The notes below the pieces were generated by a model. That model was not told where the DNA came from, made no database searches, and saw nothing but the letters and a program-made list of their open reading frames with translations. Shown one piece after another: positions 1-5,038 of a stretch of DNA of 7,702 nucleotides. The stretch comes from Actinomycetota bacterium (lineage in GTDB: Bacteria > Actinomycetota > Coriobacteriia > Coriobacteriales > RUG844): assembly GCA_013335845.1 (NCBI GenBank), contig JAAXUU010000053.1, positions 1 through 7,702 on the forward strand, written 5' to 3'. Within the stretch, counting starts at the first letter, position 1; every line of letters starts with the position of its first letter. The position numbers and the translations under genes were made by a program.

Positions 1-444
1 GAGAACCATACTGAATGTCCCGATCTGCAGAAGTGATCCCGGTGTCAATATCGCTTCTTCGACGACTTTCCCGTTAACCCAAGTCCCATTCAACGAATTC
101 ATGTCCTTCACGGACACCGAATCATCCTCGACCAAAACCATTGCATGTTCACGGGAAACCGTCATGTCATTCAAAAAGATATCACAGTGGGGATCGCGTC
201 CGAAGGTCATTTTCGGGGCGTCGAGGAAGAACTCCTCGTTCGCTTGCGGGCCTTTGCTCACGAACAACGAGTAGCGGGTTCCGGAAACGTCGGGCGCAGC
301 GGCTTCGGTTGTGGGAACAGTTGAAATCTTGATCGGTTCGAATGATTGAGTGCTTCCGGCCAATCTGAAACCGCAACGATGACATTCATGATCCTTACTC
401 TGTATGGGACCGTTGCAAACAGGACAAACAAGAGTATCGGTCAT
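1..444 (-). CDS. Zinc-ribbon plus FHA domain protein, GarA/OdhI-like (C-terminus cut by the window edge)
   Basis: The first 148 residues are present; the frame is open to base 1. Residues 1-26 hold two Cys pairs, C7-x2-C10 and C21-x2-C24, a zinc-ribbon pattern. A linker rich in Ser, Thr, Ala and Pro follows (about 29-55). Residues 56-148 form an FHA phosphothreonine-binding domain with the expected G82-R83, S97-R98-x-H100 and L118-N119-G120 ... N124-G125 motifs. The domain reads much like mycobacterial GarA and corynebacterial OdhI (for example DIFLND-x-TVSR and SLNGT-x-VN), which control 2-oxoglutarate metabolism after phosphorylation by PknB-type kinases. The linker has a TVPTTE stretch (42-47), loosely like GarA's N-terminal phospho-site, but that link is inference. 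The start is ATG at 444 with AGGAGA six bases upstream. The FHA fold is almost complete at the edge, so either a few residues or a further domain is missing. FHA assignment is sure; the partner is unknown. Confidence 0.93.
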   Translation of the reverse strand, partial: MTDTLVCPVCNGPIQSKDHECHRCGFRLAGSTQSFEPIKISTVPTTEAAAPDVSGTRYSLFVSKGPQANEEFFLDAPKMTFGRDPHCDIFLNDMTVSREHAMVLVEDDSVSVKDMNSLNGTWVNGKVVEEAILTPGSLLQIGTFSMVL

Positions 445-450
445 ATGAGA

Positions 451-456
451 TCTCCT
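451..456 (-). promoter_or_regulatory. Ribosome binding site of the FHA gene
   Basis: AGGAGA on the minus strand, six bases before the ATG at 444. It is the strongest Shine-Dalgarno site in the window and fixes the start. It sits partly inside the 8-bp palindrome GAGATCTC (447-454). Confidence 0.8.
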
Positions 457-483
457 ATCTTCAATGCCGCGTTCAGCGACAGG

Positions 484-497
484 ATACTTCGATGTAT
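484..497. promoter_or_regulatory. Imperfect 14-bp palindrome in the FHA gene leader
   Basis: On the minus strand this reads ATACATCGAAGTAT, a palindrome with one mismatched pair. A 5-bp stem (CTATC / GATAG, loop of 5) lies just upstream at 515-529. Both are in the 103-bp gap between the GcvT-like gene and the FHA gene. They could be an operator or RNA structure, but either could occur by chance in a gap this size. A possible -10 box (TATCAT, 523-528) has no convincing -35 partner. Confidence 0.2.
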
Positions 498-547
498 TCG
501 TAACACTCTAGCTGCTATCCGAATGATAGTGAGCTTATGTTAATACT

Positions 548-1780
548 TTATTTACAAACCGTCATAAAGGGTTCATCGATACCGCTTGAAAAAAGTATCT
601 CGGCTCCATGTTTGACAGCGAAGGCCCCGGTATTTTGCGGCAGGTTATTTTCTGGCGCTGCATTTAGCGGCACTGCATTTTGCACAGTAGCGTTATTGAA
701 TACTGCATCCTGCATATAAGCTACAGCGACCGTGCATTGCCGTTCGAGCGAGAAGGAGACGTTCGCTATGATTCCGCATGACTCCTCAGCCGGGATTCCA
801 TCTTCAACCGAGAAGACTTCCATTCCTTGGTTTATTCGGTTCGGATCGTATAGTTCGGCGAACGATAATACGCAGAGAACATCCATCGGCCCTTGCGAAT
901 GCAGTCTCGATGCGAGCGCTTTCTCCCCTACGAAACCGCCTCCTTCCCTCACGGAAGACATCAAATCGGCTGCAATCGGATCTACGTACCTCGCAAGTCC
1001 GGCGCCACAAAAAAGCGAGCCCTTGCACAGTTTGAGTGATTCGAGTGTGGCGGTCCCGATCACGGCGATTTCCGGGAAACTGAGCAGTGCGCGCCAAAGA
1101 AGCGGCGCGCTACCGGCTTGGCAGTACAGTTCGTAGGTTTCCTCGGAGCTCGCGTCCGACCGGTACACCAAGGTGGGAACGGTATCGAGCACAAGGTAAT
1201 CAAGTGTATGAGGAGGCATGCAGACCGTGTCACAGCTTTCGGTCGAACTATTCACGGGAATCCTCAGATCGTTCAAGATGACCCCGACTCCAAGGCCGGA
1301 AAGACAGATTCCAGCCAAACCGACTGTTTCGTTCTCTAATGAGATGTCTTCGAAAACAAGGTTCCCCTCATGCGCAAGTTCACTGTGGGCTTGGAACCAA
1401 GTGAAGACCTCGTCACTGTTCTCGGGGTATGTGAGCACCATGAATTCGGTTTCACCCGTACGTATCACATCGATCTTGTCGATTACCTCACCTTGCGAAT
1501 TCAAAACGAGGGCATCGCGTCCGGAGCCTATGTTTTGAATATGCTCCAAAGCACAGGTGGTCATAGTGGCGATGAACCGTTCGGAAGAAGGTCCGGCTAC
1601 GCGAATCTTCCCCGTCTGCGAAATGTCGCAGACTACAGGTGAGGTTCGAGCGATGTCGAGTTCCTCTGCAAGCGAGGTATATACCCGAGGAGATCCGGCG
1701 CCTTGATATCCAAGATAACGGTGTTCCGCTTGAAGCGGGGAACTATAGTCGTCTTCAAGTTCTCTGTGGTCATTGTTCAT
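548..1780 (-). CDS. GcvT-like aminomethyltransferase-fold protein (folate-binding family), divergent
   Basis: 410 residues, close to the usual GcvT length plus an insert. T-protein landmarks are visible: the N-terminal PL-x2-EH (15-20), Y-x-SL-x-EE (34-40), CDISQTGKIRVAGP (51-64) matching the family's FDVSHMGKIEVSGP, GEVIDKIDV (98-106), ESLKL (about 248-252) and GFVGEKAL (about 283-290). The end PFMTVCK matches the family's final PFYK. The family moves a methylene group to tetrahydrofolate, or in YgfZ-type members binds folate without classical transferase activity. Departures: the RTGYTGE-x-G-[FY]-E folate motif is reduced to RSDASSEETYE, the second Asp of the IDD motif is Lys, and a low-complexity Asn/Ala/Pro stretch sits at about 362-384. 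No gcvH or gcvP is present, so a role in glycine cleavage is doubtful. The start is ATG at 1780 with a weak GGTGA site seven bases upstream. The gene begins 27 bp after dacA. Fold sure, activity not. Confidence 0.88.
   Translation of the reverse strand: MNNDHRELEDDYSSPLQAEHRYLGYQGAGSPRVYTSLAEELDIARTSPVVCDISQTGKIRVAGPSSERFIATMTTCALEHIQNIGSGRDALVLNSQGEVIDKIDVIRTGETEFMVLTYPENSDEVFTWFQAHSELAHEGNLVFEDISLENETVGLAGICLSGLGVGVILNDLRIPVNSSTESCDTVCMPPHTLDYLVLDTVPTLVYRSDASSEETYELYCQAGSAPLLWRALLSFPEIAVIGTATLESLKLCKGSLFCGAGLARYVDPIAADLMSSVREGGGFVGEKALASRLHSQGPMDVLCVLSFAELYDPNRINQGMEVFSVEDGIPAEESCGIIANVSFSLERQCTVAVAYMQDAVFNNATVQNAVPLNAAPENNLPQNTGAFAVKHGAEILFSSGIDEPFMTVCK
629..699 (-). repeat. Degenerate pentapeptide repeat (x-N-A/N-x-P) near the GcvT-like C-terminus
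   Basis: Residues 362-384 include QNAVP, LNAAP and ENNLP in tandem, followed by QNTGA, so Asn recurs every five residues and the DNA has a 15-bp period. The segment uses AAT, CAA, CTA and GCA codons, noticeably more AT-rich than the surrounding gene. It lies between the last conserved strand (AVAYM) and the terminal PF motif, where GcvT proteins normally have a short hairpin. Confidence 0.6.
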
Positions 1781-1807
1781 GGGTGTTTCACCGTCCGAGA
1801 GTAAGTA

Positions 1808-3121
1808 TCACGCTGCTGCATCAAGGGATTCAGGAAAAGGTGTTTGGATGGTTACGGGATCTACGAGTACCTTGAGTTCCGCATGATCCTCTACGGCCGT
1901 GAAGGTCCGCTTGAACCATATGACGATACTATCGAAGACCCCGGGTTCTTCGCAATCCTCGGTAGCAATCAAAGGAGATGTCCCGACGACAATGCCCCCT
2001 TGCGTCCATGTGATAGTCCCTAAGACGTCTCCCGCATCAACATCACCATAGATATCGATTACGGATATATATTGGCTCACGGGTCCGTTGTAATCGAGAA
2101 CCCATGCGGTATCGGCCTCCTGCGCGGCAACGGGGACTGCTTTATCGATCCAATCGAGCGAAGGTACTTCGGCTACGGTCACGCTCGGGTCGGAAAGATT
2201 CACTGAGGTATAGTGAGCGAAACCCCAGTCGAGTAGTGTAGCCGCGCTGGTGAATCGTGCCGAAGCATTCGAAGCCCCCAGTACGATCGCGTACAATTCG
2301 ACACCGTTTCTGGAAGCGGCCGATGCCACGCAGTACCCTGCGGGGTCGGTGAAACCGGTCTTTATCCCTATCGCCCCATCGTATGTGGTGAGAAGGGCAT
2401 TCGTACTCGTCAAGGTCGTCTCCCCGTAACCGAGGTCGACCGTCGCCGTGGGCTTGCTCACGATAGAACGGAACGCATCCTTCTTCATCGCGTATTCAGC
2501 AAGGAGTGCGATGTCCGCCGCACAGGACTGGTGGTCCCCCTCATCGAGGCCATGTGGATTCTCGAAGAAGGTGTTGGTCATTCCGAGTTCCGTCGCTTTC
2601 GCGTTCATCATTGCGACGAAAGCATCTTCACTTCCTGCGATACCGATCGCAATCGAAATCGCGGCATCGTTTCCGGAGGGGATCATCAAACCATACAGAA
2701 GGTTACCGAGACTTACTTGGGTTCCTTCCATGAGATTGGCGCTTGACTCGCCGATAGTGGCGGCCTCAGGGGGTATGGTGATCATCGTTGACAGGTCGGC
2801 GCTTTCAAGTGCGACGACGGCTGTCATGATTTTCGTGACCGATGCGATAGATGCGGTATCCGTCGCATGTCGCGACCACAAAACCTCCCCTGTCGAGGTC
2901 ATGAGCATGGCGAAAGAGGCATCGACATCAGGTGTTTGCGAGATCGTGAGTCCTCGGTCTGTGACAGTCGCGTTTCCCACGACGTCTTCCCCGAGCACGG
3001 TCGCATATGCGGTGCTCGGGACTGCGATGACGAGCGAGAACACCAAAGTGATCGCACAAAGAGCTCGGGACAAGGTGATACCTATTCTGCTTCGCGTAGA
3101 TCGCATCGGTTTACAATTCAT
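1808..3121 (-). CDS. dacA: D-alanyl-D-alanine carboxypeptidase, DacA/PBP5-type (peptidase S11)
   Basis: 437 residues. A basic N-terminus and a hydrophobic core (about 18-34) end in an A-x-A site (AYA, 38-40), a signal peptide for export. The three penicillin-binding motifs are intact and well spaced: S94-V-T-K97 (catalytic Ser and Lys), S149-G-N151 and K254-T-G256. Family landmarks GLMIPSGNDAA, NPHGLD and GIKTGFTDPAGYC are clear. The enzyme removes the terminal D-Ala of peptidoglycan stem peptides and so limits cross-linking. Residues about 320-437 form a C-terminal domain. A hydrophobic/amphipathic stretch (FDSIVIWFKRTF, 396-407) resembles the PBP5 membrane-surface helix but is followed by 30 more residues. 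The ATG at 3121 overlaps the end of the ACT gene by 11 bp. GGAGG lies 15 bases upstream, too far to decide the start; ATG at 3106 (residue 6) is an alternative that leaves the signal peptide intact. Confidence 0.95.
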   Translation of the reverse strand: MNCKPMRSTRSRIGITLSRALCAITLVFSLVIAVPSTAYATVLGEDVVGNATVTDRGLTISQTPDVDASFAMLMTSTGEVLWSRHATDTASIASVTKIMTAVVALESADLSTMITIPPEAATIGESSANLMEGTQVSLGNLLYGLMIPSGNDAAISIAIGIAGSEDAFVAMMNAKATELGMTNTFFENPHGLDEGDHQSCAADIALLAEYAMKKDAFRSIVSKPTATVDLGYGETTLTSTNALLTTYDGAIGIKTGFTDPAGYCVASAASRNGVELYAIVLGASNASARFTSAATLLDWGFAHYTSVNLSDPSVTVAEVPSLDWIDKAVPVAAQEADTAWVLDYNGPVSQYISVIDIYGDVDAGDVLGTITWTQGGIVVGTSPLIATEDCEEPGVFDSIVIWFKRTFTAVEDHAELKVLVDPVTIQTPFPESLDAAA

Positions 3122-3548
3122 CGGGAGAGTATATGTCCTCCGGTTGCAGCGCCTTCAATCCTTGCGCCGCCAAAGCGTCGACGAGATTGTCACCGTCGTG
3201 GATTTTCAGGATCACGATAGCGGTATCATGTGAAGGGCTTCCAAAACAGTAGGCATACTCGATGTTCGCATCGGCATCGGCGAGGCATGTGAGGACATCG
3301 GCCATTCCGCCCGGACGATTCGGTGCTTCGATTGCAGCGACTTTAGTCGTGCTCGCTTGATATCCGAGATCGCGTAAGAGGCGTGTCGCCTTCGTGGGTG
3401 CATCACAGATGATACGCACGACACCGAAATCAGTGGTATCGGCGATCATCAAAGCATGCATATTGACACCGGCGTCTCCTAGAGTGCGGCAGAGCGAACC
3501 GAGACGTCCTTTTTCATTTTCGAGAAAAACGGTCATTTGATCAATCAT
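3111..3548 (-). CDS. Tandem ACT-domain protein, PaaK-associated
   Basis: 145 residues made of two ACT domains (about 5-68 and 69-135). Each begins with the usual strand then a Gly-containing turn: NEKGRLG (11-17) and NRPGGMA (77-83), where ACT domains bind amino acids at dimer interfaces. There is no catalytic domain, so it is probably a small-molecule sensor or allosteric partner. The same type of stand-alone double-ACT protein is commonly encoded beside phenylacetate-CoA ligase in anaerobic bacteria and archaea, as here. The chosen ATG at 3548 lies within the end of paaK (ATGATTGA, 8-bp overlap), which suggests translational coupling; GGCGGG sits eight bases upstream. A second ATG at 3536 would remove four residues and also preserves the domain. 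The frame is open further upstream, but that part is antiparallel-free coding sequence of paaK in another frame and has no ACT-like content. Confidence 0.9.
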   Translation of the reverse strand: MIDQMTVFLENEKGRLGSLCRTLGDAGVNMHALMIADTTDFGVVRIICDAPTKATRLLRDLGYQASTTKVAAIEAPNRPGGMADVLTCLADADANIEYAYCFGSPSHDTAIVILKIHDGDNLVDALAAQGLKALQPEDIYSPDEL

Positions 3549-4857
3549 TCGAAGCACCCGCCTTCCGTAAGTCGATGACGCGTTTCGCTTTACCTTCACT
3601 CCGTTCGATGGATTTAGGTTCGACGATACGTACTTTAACCGCGATTTGGAGATTGCTCTTGAGTTCCGCGGCAATACGATTCTGGAGATTTTCGATCTTA
3701 CGGATCTCATCGAAATCGAAATCAGGTACTACCTCGATCTTGAGTTCCACATAATCCATAGGTCCTTGTTTCGTAACCACGATTTGATACCAGGGGGCGA
3801 CTTCCGAGAAACCGGTGATGACTTCTTCGATCTGGCTCGGGAATACATTGACGCCGCGGATGATGAGCATGTCGTCGGTGCGACCGGAGATTCGGTCCAT
3901 TCTCCTCATGGTTCGACCACACTCGCAGGTACCGGGGACGATCCTTGAAATGTCGCGGGTCCTGTAACGGATCAAAGGAGAACAATCCTTTGAAAGCGTT
4001 GTGAAAACAACCTCGCCCCACTCCCCGTCGGGAACAGGCAGGAGTGTCTTAGGGTCGACTATTTCGATTATGAAGTGATCTTCGGCAACATGGAGTCCGG
4101 TCTGATAGCTGCACTCGCAGGCGACTCCGGGTCCCATGACCTCGGATAAACCATAGATGTCTACGACGGTCACGCCGAGTTTTCTTTCGATCTCCTTGCG
4201 CATCGATTCAGAACAAGGCTCGGCTCCGAGGATGGCCGCGGATAATTTGAAGTCTTTCGCCGGGTTCAGACCCATTTCGATCGCGGTGTCGGCGAGAAGC
4301 ATCGCATATGAGGGTGTGCATGCAAGTATATCGGTTTCAAAATCCTGCATCAGTTGGATCTGTCGCTTCGAATTCCCTGAAGACATAGGGATAACCATGC
4401 ATCCGAGGGTTTCTCCGCCGACATGGGCACCGAGCCCTCCGGTGAATAAACCATAGCCATATGCGATTTGAAAAACGGATTGGGAAGAACCACCGCACGA
4501 GACGATATCGCGGGCGATACATTCACCCCATACCTCGATATCATGTTTGGTGTACCCGACGACAGTCGCTTTGCCGGTCGTGCCGCTTGATGCGTGGACG
4601 CGAACAACATCGTCTTTCGGCACTGCAAACATACCGAAGGGATAATTATCTCGCAGATCTTGCTTAACGGTGAAAGGGGCTTTCGCAAGGTCATCGAGCG
4701 ACTCGACGGAATAGGGGTCGAAGTTCGCTGCGTCGAATTGATCGCGGTAGAAGTCGATGTTGTTATAGACACGTATGAGCAGGGATTTGAGACGCTCCAG
4801 TTGAAGTTCCTGTAGCTCCTCCTGTGGCATCGTTTCTAATTCCGGTTGGTAGTACAA
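3541..4857 (-). CDS. paaK: Phenylacetate-CoA ligase (AMP-forming), PaaK family
   Basis: 438 residues from the TTG at 4857. It is an ANL-superfamily adenylate-forming enzyme that joins an arylacetate (phenylacetate or a hydroxyphenyl/indole analogue) to CoA with ATP, in the cytoplasm. Visible motifs: SSGTTGK (90-96) for phosphate binding, YGLSE (235-239), RYRTRD (297-302, the Asp binding ribose), the hinge GRTDDM (325-330) and EGKAKR (421-426) with the catalytic Lys. The N-terminus YYQPELETMPQEEL is typical of PaaK. Start: AAAGGGG lies eight bases before TTG 4857 and the product has normal family length. A GTG at 4887 in the same frame would add ten residues but has no ribosome binding site at a usable distance. 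Cys pairs C247/C249 and C311/C313 near H256 might bind a metal (inference). No indolepyruvate oxidoreductase genes are in view, so the physiological substrate is not settled. Confidence 0.94.
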   Translation of the reverse strand: MYYQPELETMPQEELQELQLERLKSLLIRVYNNIDFYRDQFDAANFDPYSVESLDDLAKAPFTVKQDLRDNYPFGMFAVPKDDVVRVHASSGTTGKATVVGYTKHDIEVWGECIARDIVSCGGSSQSVFQIAYGYGLFTGGLGAHVGGETLGCMVIPMSSGNSKRQIQLMQDFETDILACTPSYAMLLADTAIEMGLNPAKDFKLSAAILGAEPCSESMRKEIERKLGVTVVDIYGLSEVMGPGVACECSYQTGLHVAEDHFIIEIVDPKTLLPVPDGEWGEVVFTTLSKDCSPLIRYRTRDISRIVPGTCECGRTMRRMDRISGRTDDMLIIRGVNVFPSQIEEVITGFSEVAPWYQIVVTKQGPMDYVELKIEVVPDFDFDEIRKIENLQNRIAAELKSNLQIAVKVRIVEPKSIERSEGKAKRVIDLRKAGASND

Positions 4858-4865
4858 GGTTGATA

Positions 4866-4874
4866 CCCCTTTCC
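4866..4874 (-). promoter_or_regulatory. Likely ribosome binding site of paaK
   Basis: GGAAAGGGG on the minus strand, eight bases before TTG 4857. It favours this TTG over the GTG at 4887. Confidence 0.5.
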
Positions 4875-4957
4875 GATACGCGAGCACCTTCAGTGATGTT
4901 AATTTAAAACTTTAGCAAAACCGGGAGAAAATAATAGTGTGTATCTTCATAGCGGTC

Positions 4958-5038
4958 TTATCGCATCTTCCGATGGGAGGAACCACAACCCGTCAGCCCG
5001 ATAACTGATTCCGACCCCTTCATCATGGACATCATCAT
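4958..5038 (-). other. Possible 26-residue Met-rich mini-ORF between the VanW gene and paaK
   Basis: The ATG at 5038 overlaps the VanW stop codon (ATGA). The frame runs 26 codons to TAA at 4958-4960 and starts MMMSMMK, five Met codons in the first six. AGGACGG lies six bases upstream, inside the VanW gene end, and could serve as a ribosome binding site. Nothing in the rest of the peptide is recognisable. It may be a coupled leader peptide or simply an accident of a repeated CATGATG sequence. I see no clear terminator hairpin with a U-tract in this 177-bp gap; the stretch just before paaK (about 4895-4935) is AT-rich and could hold a promoter, but no good -35/-10 pair stands out. Confidence 0.2.

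Noticed and set aside
523..528. Promoter -10 box (TATCAT) before the FHA gene
   Set aside because: No acceptable -35 hexamer at 16-18 bp spacing; a single hexamer is not enough.
732..1136. Plus-strand open frame opposite the GcvT-like gene
   Set aside because: Antisense to a clear family member; no recognisable content or convincing start.
2448..3233. Long plus-strand open frame (261 codons) opposite dacA
   Set aside because: It lies antisense to a gene with all three penicillin-binding motifs, its translation resembles no family, and it has the composition expected of an antisense shadow.
3549..3710. N-terminal extension of the ACT protein
   Set aside because: The 54 extra residues come from paaK coding sequence read in another frame and have no ACT-like content; the ATG at 3548 matches the domain start.
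4858..4887. GTG start for paaK at 4887
   Set aside because: No usable ribosome binding site; the TTG at 4857 has AAAGGGG eight bases upstream and gives the normal family length. Still possible.
4975..5018. Terminator or riboswitch between the VanW gene and paaK
   Set aside because: Only short interrupted pairings (GGAA/TTCC, TCAG/CTGA) and no U-tract or known aptamer motif.
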